From: Verrucomicrobia subdivision 3 bacterium UBA693
GTDB taxonomy: Bacteria > Verrucomicrobiota > Verrucomicrobiia > Limisphaerales > UBA8199
DNA: 64,000 bases
Direction: 5' to 3'
Assembly (NCBI GenBank): GCA_002298785.1
Contig: DBMR01000071.1
Span: forward strand, 62,001 to 126,000
Shown piece by piece: positions 16,571-26,423 of the stretch (within the stretch, counting starts at the first letter, position 1; every line of letters begins with the position of its first letter). Under the pieces are notes generated by a model. It had not been told where the DNA came from and did no database searches. It saw only the letters and a list, made by a program, of their open reading frames with translations. Made by a program: the position numbers and the translations under genes.

Positions 16571-19546
16571 ATGAACATTAGAATTCCAGCACTTTCCCTT
16601 CTGGCCGCTTGTACGGCCATCGCACAGACAAACCAACCGGTGGTTGAGGATTTCAATCCATCCTCCCTGAATCAGCCGGGCAAGCAGTACCCGCAGGTCA
16701 ATTCCGAAAGGCGGGTGCGTGCCCGCGTAGCAGCGCCACAGGCCCAAAGCGTCGTGCTCGACATAGGTGCGGTGAGATATCCCCTGACTAAGGGCGCGGA
16801 CGGCGCCTGGGTCGGCGAGTCGCGGCCGCAGGACGAAGGCTTCCATTACTATCAGCTCCTTGTTGATGGGGCTCCGGTTCCGGACCCTGGCAGCCGTTTC
16901 TTTTATGGCGCCAGCCGTTGGGGCAGCGGCGTCGAAATACCCGCCCAAGACCAGGAGTTCTATGCACTGAAGGACGTGCCCCACGGCCAACTGAGGCAGG
17001 CCCTTTACTTTTCCAAGAACGCCAACGCCACTCTGCGCTGTTTTGTGTATACCCCGCCTGACTATGAAAAGGATTCCTCCAAACGCTATCCGGTGCTGTA
17101 TTTGCAGCATGGTGGCGGGGAAGATGAAACCGGCTGGGGCAACCAGGGCCACGCCGGTCTGATTATGGATAACCTGATCGCGGAGGGAAAAACCAAGCCA
17201 TTTATGATCGTGATGGCCAACAGCTATGTCCCCGGCGGCGCAGCTAGCGGCGGTCCGGGGGGACGCGGCCGTTTCAACTTCACCGCTTTCGAGCGCGTTC
17301 TCATCGATGATTTGATCCCGTTCATTGACGCCGGCTTCCGTACACTCACCGATCAGCCCAATCGGGCCATGGCCGGCCTCTCCATGGGGGGGATGCAGAC
17401 CCGGCAGATCACCCTGGCAAATCTCGACAAGTTCTCTCATATCGGCATTTTCAGTGGTGGCAGCATCGCTCCAACGAATATCACCGACATGACTACCTTT
17501 AAAGAGAAGGTGAAGGTGGTGTTCGTCGGCTACGGCAGTCGGGAGCTGGGCGGCAATCGCGCAGGTTTCGGCGGCGATCCCAAGGCAAATACCGCGGCGC
17601 TCAAGGCAGCCGGCGTAAACAGTTACTTCTACGTATCTCCTGACACCGCTCACGAATGGCAGTCCTGGCGGCGCAGTCTGTACCAGTTTGCACCGTTGCT
17701 GTTCCAGGACCATCCGGTCCAGATGGCGGCTGCGCTGAAGCCCGCTGAAGGCTCTCAGGACACCTCAACACCTGCGGGAGCGCTGATTTCTTCCGGCCTC
17801 CGGAACACCTATCCCACCCCTTCCGGAAACGTCATACGGATCAAAGCTGGCAAGTCCGAGCCAGTGAAAGATGCTGACGGGAATGTCTGGCTCGCCGACC
17901 AGGGTTTCGAGGGCGGCCAAACGATCGAGCGCCCCGATATCCAGATTGCCAATACGAAGAGCCCAGAACTTTACCGGGCCGAGCACTACAGCATGGACTC
18001 CTTTTCGTGGCCGATGTCCAATGGGAAGTACCTGGTGAAACTACATTTCGCAGAAACCTTCGAAGGCATTACTGGACCGGGCCAACGGGTATTCACTTTT
18101 AATGTCCAGGGACGCGAGTTCAAAGACTTCGACGTGTGGGTCAAAGCCGGCGGGTTTTTGAAGGCTTACGTGGAAACGGTCCCCGTTGAAGTGACCGACG
18201 GCAAGCTTAAGGTGACGTTCACGCCGAAAGTCGAGAACCCCCAAATCTGCGCGATCGAGATCGTTCCGCAGGGGGAGGACGCCAGCTCGGGAACCCCCGC
18301 GCCTGCCGCCAAGATGCTTGCGGCCGAAGTCACGGGCACGTGGAAGACCGAGTTCGACACGCAGATAGGTCTGCAAAAATACACTTTTGTGCTCCGCCAG
18401 GAGGGTGCCAGCTTGACCGGCAAGGCGACTGCGGACATCAATGGCGATAAGCACGAAACCGAGTTGAAGGAGGGGAAGGTAGTTGGCGACACCGTGACGT
18501 TCGTTGAACTGCTCAACTTCCAAGGCAATAACCTGAGAATCGTCTATACCGGCAAAGTCACTGGGAACGAAATCAAAATGACACGCCAGGTCGGTGAGTT
18601 TGCCAAAGAGGAACTGGTGGCGAAACGTGCGGGGGCAGATGTTCGGGCGCAAACCGCGGCAACGGAACCCGGTGGACGCAGAGGAGGCGGGCGCGGTGGA
18701 TTCGGCGCTCCCGTTACTCTCAATCCAGAAGATAACAAAGAGGCCTTCCCGAAGCCCCCGGAGGGTTTTGACAAAGTCCGCGAAGGCATCCCCCATGGCA
18801 CACTTGAACGCGTCGATTACGATTGCAAGACGGTCGGCATTAAAAGGTGGATGGAAGTGTACACTCCGCCCGGTTATTCGAAAGATAAGAAGTATCCCGT
18901 TCTGTACTTGTTGCATGGCATCGGTGGCAATGAAAACCGGGAGTGGACCAGGGGCGGCGTGGCCAATGTGGTCATCGATAACCTGATTGCCGACAAGAAG
19001 GTCGTGCCCATGATCGTGGTTTTACCCAACGGCAATGCCAGCACCAACACTGCCAATGCGGGGCGAGGCGGGCGCGGAGGCTTTGGCGGCGATGGCGACC
19101 CTGCCGCCCTGGCAGGTGATGGCTGGGGGAAGAACTTCGAGAGCGATCTGATTAAGGACATCATTCCCTTTATTGAATCGCACTATTCTGTGCAGGCCGA
19201 TCGCGAACATCGGGCCTTGGCCGGGCTTTCAATGGGCGGCGGACAATCCCTCGACTTCGGCCTGGGCAATCTCGATATCTTTGCCAACGTCGGAGGATTC
19301 TCTTCGGCGCCCAACACGCGAGCACCCGAGGTGCTGGTTCCTGATCCAGCCCAGGCCAGGGAGAAACTAAAGGTGCTGTGGCTCTCGTGCGGGAATAAGG
19401 ACGGGCTGATGACCTTCAGCCTGCGGACGCACACCTATCTGAAGGCCAAGAACGTGCCGCACATCTGGCACGTGGACGACAACGCCCACGACTTTAACCA
19501 TTGGAAGAGCAGTCTGTATTGGTTCACCCAGCAAATATTCAAATAG
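16571..19546 (+). CDS. Double CE1-type esterase with internal malectin-like and lipocalin-like modules
   Basis: The 991-residue exported protein (signal MNIRIPALSLLAACTAIAQ) starts 8-12 bp after a strong AGGAAGGA ribosome binding site, rare in this window. The order is E-set plus CE1 domain (about 25-385, GLSMGGMQ near 271), malectin-like module (423-564), lipocalin-like beta-barrel (about 586-690, VTGTWKTEFDTQIG), a Gly/Arg-rich linker (GGRRGGGRGGFG), then a second esterase domain (about 730-990, GLSMGGGQ near 886 and NAHDFNHW with the histidine). The first esterase half is closely similar to the preceding gene. Both active sites look intact. The malectin-like module is nearly identical to that in the GH51 protein. 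Two catalytic domains around two binding modules suggests processing of a complex esterified polysaccharide. Confidence 0.87.
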   Translation: MNIRIPALSLLAACTAIAQTNQPVVEDFNPSSLNQPGKQYPQVNSERRVRARVAAPQAQSVVLDIGAVRYPLTKGADGAWVGESRPQDEGFHYYQLLVDGAPVPDPGSRFFYGASRWGSGVEIPAQDQEFYALKDVPHGQLRQALYFSKNANATLRCFVYTPPDYEKDSSKRYPVLYLQHGGGEDETGWGNQGHAGLIMDNLIAEGKTKPFMIVMANSYVPGGAASGGPGGRGRFNFTAFERVLIDDLIPFIDAGFRTLTDQPNRAMAGLSMGGMQTRQITLANLDKFSHIGIFSGGSIAPTNITDMTTFKEKVKVVFVGYGSRELGGNRAGFGGDPKANTAALKAAGVNSYFYVSPDTAHEWQSWRRSLYQFAPLLFQDHPVQMAAALKPAEGSQDTSTPAGALISSGLRNTYPTPSGNVIRIKAGKSEPVKDADGNVWLADQGFEGGQTIERPDIQIANTKSPELYRAEHYSMDSFSWPMSNGKYLVKLHFAETFEGITGPGQRVFTFNVQGREFKDFDVWVKAGGFLKAYVETVPVEVTDGKLKVTFTPKVENPQICAIEIVPQGEDASSGTPAPAAKMLAAEVTGTWKTEFDTQIGLQKYTFVLRQEGASLTGKATADINGDKHETELKEGKVVGDTVTFVELLNFQGNNLRIVYTGKVTGNEIKMTRQVGEFAKEELVAKRAGADVRAQTAATEPGGRRGGGRGGFGAPVTLNPEDNKEAFPKPPEGFDKVREGIPHGTLERVDYDCKTVGIKRWMEVYTPPGYSKDKKYPVLYLLHGIGGNENREWTRGGVANVVIDNLIADKKVVPMIVVLPNGNASTNTANAGRGGRGGFGGDGDPAALAGDGWGKNFESDLIKDIIPFIESHYSVQADREHRALAGLSMGGGQSLDFGLGNLDIFANVGGFSSAPNTRAPEVLVPDPAQAREKLKVLWLSCGNKDGLMTFSLRTHTYLKAKNVPHIWHVDDNAHDFNHWKSSLYWFTQQIFK
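17837..18262 (+). repeat. Malectin-like cassette, copy A
   Basis: This 426-bp segment aligns without gaps to 23871-24296. I count about 21 mismatches by eye (about 95% identity), only four of which change the protein (Pro/Ser, Met/Leu, Lys/Gln, Thr/Met). It encodes one complete malectin-like carbohydrate-binding module. Confidence 0.93.
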
Positions 19547-19676
19547 ACGCCGGATCAGGTGGGTCATTTCAGTGTCTTGATTGATATGAACCCAACCTCT
19601 CTGAACGTCGTAGATGTGAACCAAACATCCAAATCACTTTCTCGTTTCCTGCCAACTCCGAGCTTGCCGGGAGCCA

Positions 19677-19802
19677 ATGAAAAAGCCAGCGTTCTGGAAG
19701 CTGCGGAAGACCCCGACCCTAGAGGGAGTGGAGTGTTACTGCGAGAGACTGCTCGACATGATGGCGTCGTTGCATGGCAGCGGCGAATTGCGAATAAAGT
19801 AA
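19677..19802 (+). CDS. Possible 41-codon small ORF or remnant just before the GH30 gene
   Basis: ATG 19677 opens a 41-codon frame starting MKKPAFWKLRKTPTLEGVE and ending ELRIK at TAA 19800-19802, eight bases before the GH30 start. It has no recognisable domain. It could be a leader peptide, a remnant of a longer gene, or chance. The rest of the 264-bp spacer from 19547 holds nothing I recognise. Confidence 0.25.
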   Translation: MKKPAFWKLRKTPTLEGVECYCERLLDMMASLHGSGELRIK

Positions 19803-19810
19803 ATCATAGA

Positions 19811-22800
19811 ATGAAAGGTGGCATCCAGGCCGTCTGGTCAGGCTTGATAGTTCTGAGTTCGCTGCTGTCCGCGCAAGCCCAGGTTAACCTGAACAGCGGG
19901 ACGATGACGCCTGCGCTTGGACCATACGACCAATCCTACCTCCCCGGTGCGGTCGTGGAAGGGACCGACACGATTGGTTCGCCGTTCGGCTCTTCCGGCA
20001 ACAACGACCAATACAGCTATATTTCCAGCCCGGACCGGACCAGCAAAGCACAGTCGTTTACCACCGGCACCAACGCGGCGGGCTACTCGTTCCGGGCGTT
20101 TACGCTTCGTCAGGCGTATTCGGGAAGCGCTTCCTGGCAAAACAACGGCACCTATTTTCTGGTCAACAACGGCGACAAGTTTGCCGTACGTATTGGAACA
20201 ATTTCGGGCACGAGCTACGCGGTGGTCCTGGAGACTAATGCGGTTTATACCGGATCCTCCATTAACACCGGTGGTGTCGGCTCGGCGCTAGGCACCTATT
20301 TCACCTTCGATTTAGCGGGGGCGAATTTGACGCTCAATCCTAACACGACCTATTTCTTCGAGTTGGCGGCGACGAATGGCAGCGATCATTTCGAGCTCAA
20401 CAACACCAGCACCAATCCGGCGTCGCGGGCGTTTCCGCCGTTATACACAAAGGGCCGGGCGTTCTTTGGCAATACGATCAACAATCTGGATGGGACTGGA
20501 ACATTTGGCGCCCCTCCGAATGGCGGCGTGTTCGAGTTTGTTGCGTCACTGTCGGCGGTGGGCGCGCCGACGGTCGTTGCCTCTATTGGTCCCAACAATG
20601 GAATGATTGGGCAATCATTCAAGGTGACAGCCACGGTGACAGCGGGCCTGACCACGGTGACGAACGTGACCGTGAACTTGAGTGCCATCGGTGGGCCCGC
20701 AGCCGCTTCGCTGGTGCTGTCCAATGCAAATGTATACACAAACACGTTCACGGTGCCGGTTGGGGCTCCGAACGGCAGCGTTAGCCTGGTGGTCACGGCT
20801 ATCGATACGACACTGCTACAAGGGGCGGGCAGTGCGCCGTTCACGGTTTTGGCGCCGCAAACCACCACCGTAAATACGGCCCGGGTTTTTCAAACTATCG
20901 AGGGGCTGGGCGGTGCCGCGGCATTCTACGAAGGCTGGCTTACGGCTCTTCCTTACAACTACAAACAGGAGGTTTACAGCAACGCCTTTATCGGGCTCAA
21001 TCTCTCGATGCTGCGCTTTGGGGATTGGTATCGCTACCAGACTCCCTTGATCGGTTTTCATTCCGCCGCCACCGAGATTGTCGCCAATGCCAACCGCCTG
21101 TTGGGTCATCCGATTCCGGTTTACATGAGTTCGTGGTCGCCGCCGGCCTTCTTGAAGAGTAACGGCCAGGTGGGTCACGGCGGCACCTTGATAACCAATG
21201 CGGATGGCAGTTTTGCCTACGACCGTTTTGCACAGTATTGGTATGATTCCATTAACGCGTATCAGTCCAACGGCGTCAATCTCACCTGGATCAGCATCCA
21301 GAACGAGCCGGACTGGGAGGCGGATTACGATTCGTGCATCTTTCATCCCACCGAAGACCGGGTCACTGGAACCAATTACGCGAGCTATTCCAAGGCGCTG
21401 GACGCCGTATATTTCAAACTGACGAATTTCCCGTCGCCGCCGAAGATTCTCGCCCCCGAAGTCGTTCACGTCGCTTACAACGACCTAGCAAATTATGCGG
21501 CAACCCTGAACAGCGGTCATTTATACGGCATCAATTATCATTTATACGGTGACGACAACAACAGCCTGGCTTCTTCGACCAATATCTTCCCGGGCAAGCC
21601 GCATTTCATGACGGAGTACGGCGTTGGCGGCTTGAAAGAAACCGGCATGCTGATTCACAACTGCCTCACGCTGGCCAACTGTTCCGGTTTCAACTATTGG
21701 AGCCTGGTCTGGCCAGGCACAGACGGAGGGTTGATCCAGATAGAAAATCCCTATGCCAGCCAGAGCACCTGGACGAACGCGCCGCCGGGCGTCACGACCC
21801 AATCGCACGGCTGGTGGCTGACGCCGGCATATTGGGCGATGAAGCATTTCTCTTATTACATCAAGCCCGGTTTCAAGCGGGTGGGCGTCACAGACACGGA
21901 CAACAACATCAGCTCTTCCGCCTATCTTTCGCCAGACGGATTGCGCCTGGTGGTGGTGCTGATCAATTCCAGCGACACAGCGCCATCGTCCATGAAGTTC
22001 AACTTCGGAACCTTCCCGGCTGGCCAATCAAGCGTGTTTCAAACCGCAGGAACCAACACCTACGCCGGCACCAATACATTCCTGGCCTTAGGGGCGTTGC
22101 CAGGCGTGCAAATCTTGCCACCGCAGTCAATCACCACCGTGGTGCTGGATAGGTTTATCACTGTGGGCGCGGCTACCAATCCCACGCCAACCAATGGCGC
22201 AACCGGCATCGCGTTGACCTCCCCCTTGAGTTGGACTGCCGGCAGCAACGCGGGGTCGCATGCGGTGTATCTGGGGACCAGTTCCAACGCGGTCGCAGTG
22301 GCCACGCCGGCGTCGCCCCAATTTCTTGGTGTCGTAACCAAAACCAGTTTCAGTCCGACCATGTTTGCGAACGCGACCAATTACTGGCGCGTTGATGAGA
22401 TTGCCGGAATCAACACCAACACTGGCGTCGTTTGGGCCTTCAGCCCGGCTCCCATTGCGAAGCTGCCCGGCGCGGTGATCGGCTCGCCCGGTTCCTGGAA
22501 CAACAGCGGCAACACGATCGCCAAAGTTTTTGACGGGAATACCGGAACGTTTTACGACGCCGTGAACGGCACTGGTGACTGGGCAGGAGTCGACCTGGGC
22601 CATACCAACAGCATGCTGGTTCAAATCAAATACTGCCCGCGTGCGACCTTCGCGGCGCGCATGGTTGGCGGTCAATTTCAGGGTGCCCATGTTGCGGACT
22701 TCAGCAGTGGCGTGGTGACATTCTTCACAATCTTGGCAGCACCTCCGGACGGGGTGATGACGGTGCAGACCGTCACCAATACGGCGCGCTTTCGTTACCT

Positions 22801-23377
22801 TCGTTACCTCGGGCCGGCCAATGGATTCTGCAATGTGGCCGAAGTGGAGTTTTGGGGCGTCAGCAACACGGCCCCAACCTTGGGGGCGATTAACAACCAA
22901 ACCATTGGCGTTGGCACGACGCTCTGGCTGACGAATACCGCCACGGACGCCGAAGCTCCGCCGCAGACCCTGACATACAGCCTGCTGACCGCGCCAACGA
23001 ACGCAACGATCAACTCTGGCAGCGGCCTCCTGAGCTGGCGACCGCTGACAACCCAGGCGAACACAACCAATGAATTCACCGTTATGGTGGCGGACAACGG
23101 GACGCCTAGCCTGACCGCGAACCGGAGTTTCACCGCCGTCGTAACCAACCTGGTAACACCGCAGATTTCGGCAGTTTCAGCGAAGGACGGTCAACTGACC
23201 TTGCAAGTGAATGGCGCAAGCGGACCGGATTATCAGGTGCAGTCCTCGACAAACCTGGTCGACTGGGCTCCGGTCTTCACAACCAATTCACCGGCGATGC
23301 CGTTCACCTGGTCCACCGTCACCACCAATGGTCTGGTACACTTTTTCCAGATACTTGTCGGCCCGCCGTTCCCTTGA
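19811..23377 (+). CDS. GH30-family glycoside hydrolase with multiple accessory domains
   Basis: The 1188-residue exported protein starts at ATG 19811, giving the signal MKGGIQAVWSGLIVLSSLLSAQAQ. Residues to about 250 form a beta-rich N-terminal module, followed by an Ig-like domain. The GH30 barrel starts near 350 (TIEGLGGAAAFYEGW) and contains MSSWSPPAFLKSNG, the acid/base Glu in IQNEP (residue 499) and the nucleophile Glu in MTEYG (residue 602). After it come a beta-sandwich, a fibronectin-like domain, a discoidin-like domain (VFDGNTGTFYDA...FRYLRYLGPANGFCNVAEVEFWG), a cadherin-like domain and a C-terminal Tyr...Ser-x-x-Leu-x-x-Trp module. GH30 members include glucuronoxylanases and beta-glucosidase-type enzymes; with the uronate genes nearby, glucuronoxylan is plausible. 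Confidence 0.88.
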   Translation: MKGGIQAVWSGLIVLSSLLSAQAQVNLNSGTMTPALGPYDQSYLPGAVVEGTDTIGSPFGSSGNNDQYSYISSPDRTSKAQSFTTGTNAAGYSFRAFTLRQAYSGSASWQNNGTYFLVNNGDKFAVRIGTISGTSYAVVLETNAVYTGSSINTGGVGSALGTYFTFDLAGANLTLNPNTTYFFELAATNGSDHFELNNTSTNPASRAFPPLYTKGRAFFGNTINNLDGTGTFGAPPNGGVFEFVASLSAVGAPTVVASIGPNNGMIGQSFKVTATVTAGLTTVTNVTVNLSAIGGPAAASLVLSNANVYTNTFTVPVGAPNGSVSLVVTAIDTTLLQGAGSAPFTVLAPQTTTVNTARVFQTIEGLGGAAAFYEGWLTALPYNYKQEVYSNAFIGLNLSMLRFGDWYRYQTPLIGFHSAATEIVANANRLLGHPIPVYMSSWSPPAFLKSNGQVGHGGTLITNADGSFAYDRFAQYWYDSINAYQSNGVNLTWISIQNEPDWEADYDSCIFHPTEDRVTGTNYASYSKALDAVYFKLTNFPSPPKILAPEVVHVAYNDLANYAATLNSGHLYGINYHLYGDDNNSLASSTNIFPGKPHFMTEYGVGGLKETGMLIHNCLTLANCSGFNYWSLVWPGTDGGLIQIENPYASQSTWTNAPPGVTTQSHGWWLTPAYWAMKHFSYYIKPGFKRVGVTDTDNNISSSAYLSPDGLRLVVVLINSSDTAPSSMKFNFGTFPAGQSSVFQTAGTNTYAGTNTFLALGALPGVQILPPQSITTVVLDRFITVGAATNPTPTNGATGIALTSPLSWTAGSNAGSHAVYLGTSSNAVAVATPASPQFLGVVTKTSFSPTMFANATNYWRVDEIAGINTNTGVVWAFSPAPIAKLPGAVIGSPGSWNNSGNTIAKVFDGNTGTFYDAVNGTGDWAGVDLGHTNSMLVQIKYCPRATFAARMVGGQFQGAHVADFSSGVVTFFTILAAPPDGVMTVQTVTNTARFRYLRYLGPANGFCNVAEVEFWGVSNTAPTLGAINNQTIGVGTTLWLTNTATDAEAPPQTLTYSLLTAPTNATINSGSGLLSWRPLTTQANTTNEFTVMVADNGTPSLTANRSFTAVVTNLVTPQISAVSAKDGQLTLQVNGASGPDYQVQSSTNLVDWAPVFTTNSPAMPFTWSTVTTNGLVHFFQILVGPPFP

Positions 23378-23438
23378 GTTCCACCTGAGACTGCAAAAAC
23401 GTAATAATACAGCCCAACACCCATTGTTCTAGAATCCT

Positions 23439-26423
23439 ATGAAGAAACAACTGTCGTTCGTGCTCCTTGCGTGCGCGCTCTTAATAACTTGTTCGATCAC
23501 GAATGTGCTCGGGGCCGACGTCACGGGCACCTGGCGTTCCGAGTTCGATTCACAAATCGGCCACCAAATCTACACCTTCACGTTCAAACAGGATGGCTCC
23601 CAATTGACCGGGAAAGCCTACTCCGAAGCCGGCGACCGGAAGCGCGAAGTTGAACTGAAAGAAGGGAAGGTGGACGGCGACACGATTTTCTTCGTGGAAA
23701 TGCTGAACTTCCAGGACCGAGAGATCCGGATCAGCTACAACGGCAAGCTCTCGACCGACGGCAACGAAATCAAATTGACGCGCGCGGTCGGCGACTTTGG
23801 GAAAGCAGAAATCGTGGCTCAACGTGCGCAGACCAATCCCACCGCAACCGCGCCGGCCGCAAAGAGCATCCGGATCAAAGCCGGCAAGTCTGAGCCAGTG
23901 AAAGATGCTGACGGGAATGTCTGGCTCGCCGACCAGGGTTTCGAGGGCGGCCAAACCATTGAACGCCCGGATATCCAGATCGCCAATACGAAGAGCCCAG
24001 AGCTTTACCGGGCCGAACACTACAGCATGGACTCCTTTTCGTGGTCGCTGTCCAATGGGAAGTACCTGGTGAAACTGCATTTCGCAGAAACCTTCGAAGG
24101 CATCACTGGGCCGGGCCAACGCGTATTCACTTTTAATGTCCAAGGACGCGAGTTCAAAGACTTCGACGTGTGGGTCCAAGCCGGCGGGTTTTTGAAGGCT
24201 TACGTGGAGACGGTCCCCGTTGAAGTGACCGACGGCAAGCTCAAGGTGACTTTCATGCCGAAAGTCGAGAACCCCCAAATCTGCGCGATCGAGATCATTG
24301 CTCAATCGGGCGCCGGGACCAGCGTGGCGGTTCCCGCGTCCGCGCCCTCCGCGGCTGCCATTCCCTCTTCAGCCGCCAGCAATGCAACGACCTCAAGCGT
24401 GCCGTCAGGACCCACGATTCTAAAGATCGACACGGGCACAGTTGTCGGCAAGGTCAGTCCTATGCTCTACGGGCTGATGACCGAAGAACTTAACTTTGCC
24501 TATGAAGGCGGCCTGTACGGGGAACTCATCCGCAACCGTTCCTTCAAGGCGGATGCGGTGGTTCCGCGCGTTTCCCCCGACACCTATAAAGCCGGCAAAT
24601 ATCTTCCAGTAACCTTTCGGCCCGACACAAAACCCAGGTACTGGACGGTCGCAGGCGGCGCTTCGATGGTCCTCGACACGAATGTGCCGTTGAATGAATT
24701 CCTGAACGTTAGCCTTAAAGTCGACGCTGCCTCGGCGACCGCTGCTTCGCCCGCCGGCGTTGCCAACAGCGGTTATTGGGGCATTCCGGTTAAGCCAAAG
24801 ACGACCTACAGCTTGTCCTTTTTTGCGAAGGCGGACGCCCAGTTCACGGGTCCCTTGACCGCGAGCATCGAAAGCGCTGATGGCAAGACCATCTTCGCAA
24901 GCGCCGAAATCTCCGGGCTCACCACGGCATGGAAGAAGTTCCAAACAAAACTGAAGACCAAGGATGTTGCCGCCTCGAAAGATAACGTTTTCAAGCTGAC
25001 TACTCGAACCGCAGGAACGCTTTGGCTGCAGAATGTCTCTCTGTTCCCACCTACTTACAAGAATCGCGAGAATGGCAATCGCGTCGATATTATGGAAAAG
25101 CTCGCTGCGATGAAACCGAAGTTCCTTCGGTTCCCTGGCGGCAATTATCTTGAGGGCAACGCATTCAATCAGCGCTTTAATTGGAAGGAAACGATCGGCC
25201 CTCTCGAACGGCGTCCCGGCCATCCCAGTCCCTGGGGTTACTGGTCGACGGATGGTTTTGGGCTACTCGAATTCGCGGAGTGGTGCGAGGACCTGGAAAT
25301 GGAACCTCTGCTCGGCGTCTTCGCCGGCTATTGCCTGGGCCAGGGGGGAGTCATCCCAGCGGGTCCTCAGTTGGAGCCGTATGTTCAGGAAGCCCTCGAA
25401 GAAATCGAATATCTCACCGGGGATGCCAAGAGCACGAAGTGGGGCGCGCAGCGCGCCAAGGATGGTCACCCCAAACCCTTCAAAATGACTTGCGTAGAAG
25501 TCGGCAACGAAGATTGGTTCGATCGCAGCGGCCCCGATCGCAACGGCACTTACGATGGACGGTTTGCCCAATTCTACGACGCCATCAAGAAAAAGTACCC
25601 CCAATTGAAGGTCATTTCCTCCTGCGGCTATGAGCAACCCCAGTCGCTCTGGGTTAAATCGAGGACCCCGGATCTGGTGGACGAGCATTATTACCGGAAC
25701 CTGGAGGAAATGATGATTCAGGCTTTCAAGTATGATTCGTATTCGCGAACCAACGTCTCAAAGATCTTCTGTGGCGAATGGGCCACGCGCGTAGGTTCGC
25801 CTACGCCGAACATGGCTGGAGCCTTGGGCGACAGCGCGTGGATGACGTGCATGGAGCGCAACTCGGACATTGTTTTGCTTTCCTGTTACGCTCCGCTCTT
25901 TGTGAATGTGAGCCAACTGAATGGCAACGGCCGTTCGATGCAATGGAGTTCCGATCTGATTGGCTATGATGCACTCCGCAGCTACGGTTCGCCCGCGTAT
26001 TACGCCCAGAGGATGTTCAGCACCATGCACGGTGACGAGATCCTCGCGACAGATGCGGAAAACATCCCTACCCGCATTTGGCAACGGCCAGGGCGAAGGG
26101 CTGGCTCCGCGCCAGCGCCGGAGCAGTTAAAGGAGATTTTCTTTGTCGCTACGCGCGAAGCCAAAAGCGGAATGGTGTTCTTGAAGGTGGTGAACACCTC
26201 CGGCTTGATGAAACCCATTCAGATTCAGATCGATGGCGCGCCAAAGCTCAAAGCCAAAGGCGAAGCGGTGGTTCTGGCTGGGAAAGCACTGGACGACACA
26301 AACTCTCTCGAGAACCCAGAAAACCTTGTCCCGCACACGGAAACGGTAACGGGCGTCGGTCCAAGTTTCTCTCGCGATCTTCCGTCATATTCCATTACGG
26401 TCCTGAAACTAAAGACGAAATAG
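23439..26423 (+). CDS. GH51 alpha-L-arabinofuranosidase with lipocalin-like and malectin-like modules
   Basis: The 994-residue exported protein (signal MKKQLSFVLLACALLITCSITNVLG) has a lipocalin-like barrel at about 28-135 (VTGTWRSEFDSQIG), the malectin-like module at 145-286, an Ala/Ser/Pro linker, and a GH51 region from about 328 to the end. Key catalytic blocks are the acid/base Glu in VGNEDW (residue 691) and the nucleophile Glu in CGEWAT (residue 780). KFLRFPGGNYLEGN and GYWSTDGFGLLEFAEWCEDL are typical GH51 barrel motifs, and a carbohydrate-binding-like insertion lies about 400-530. GH51 enzymes remove arabinofuranose from arabinoxylan or arabinan. The gene follows the GH30 gene after 61 bp. 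Confidence 0.92.
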   Translation: MKKQLSFVLLACALLITCSITNVLGADVTGTWRSEFDSQIGHQIYTFTFKQDGSQLTGKAYSEAGDRKREVELKEGKVDGDTIFFVEMLNFQDREIRISYNGKLSTDGNEIKLTRAVGDFGKAEIVAQRAQTNPTATAPAAKSIRIKAGKSEPVKDADGNVWLADQGFEGGQTIERPDIQIANTKSPELYRAEHYSMDSFSWSLSNGKYLVKLHFAETFEGITGPGQRVFTFNVQGREFKDFDVWVQAGGFLKAYVETVPVEVTDGKLKVTFMPKVENPQICAIEIIAQSGAGTSVAVPASAPSAAAIPSSAASNATTSSVPSGPTILKIDTGTVVGKVSPMLYGLMTEELNFAYEGGLYGELIRNRSFKADAVVPRVSPDTYKAGKYLPVTFRPDTKPRYWTVAGGASMVLDTNVPLNEFLNVSLKVDAASATAASPAGVANSGYWGIPVKPKTTYSLSFFAKADAQFTGPLTASIESADGKTIFASAEISGLTTAWKKFQTKLKTKDVAASKDNVFKLTTRTAGTLWLQNVSLFPPTYKNRENGNRVDIMEKLAAMKPKFLRFPGGNYLEGNAFNQRFNWKETIGPLERRPGHPSPWGYWSTDGFGLLEFAEWCEDLEMEPLLGVFAGYCLGQGGVIPAGPQLEPYVQEALEEIEYLTGDAKSTKWGAQRAKDGHPKPFKMTCVEVGNEDWFDRSGPDRNGTYDGRFAQFYDAIKKKYPQLKVISSCGYEQPQSLWVKSRTPDLVDEHYYRNLEEMMIQAFKYDSYSRTNVSKIFCGEWATRVGSPTPNMAGALGDSAWMTCMERNSDIVLLSCYAPLFVNVSQLNGNGRSMQWSSDLIGYDALRSYGSPAYYAQRMFSTMHGDEILATDAENIPTRIWQRPGRRAGSAPAPEQLKEIFFVATREAKSGMVFLKVVNTSGLMKPIQIQIDGAPKLKAKGEAVVLAGKALDDTNSLENPENLVPHTETVTGVGPSFSRDLPSYSITVLKLKTK
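23871..24296 (+). repeat. Malectin-like cassette, copy B
   Basis: This is the partner of 17837-18262, equal in length and in frame with its host gene. Here the cassette follows the lipocalin-like module, whereas copy A precedes it. The two lipocalin-like modules themselves are clearly more diverged, so the cassettes were homogenised or copied more recently than the rest. Confidence 0.93.
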
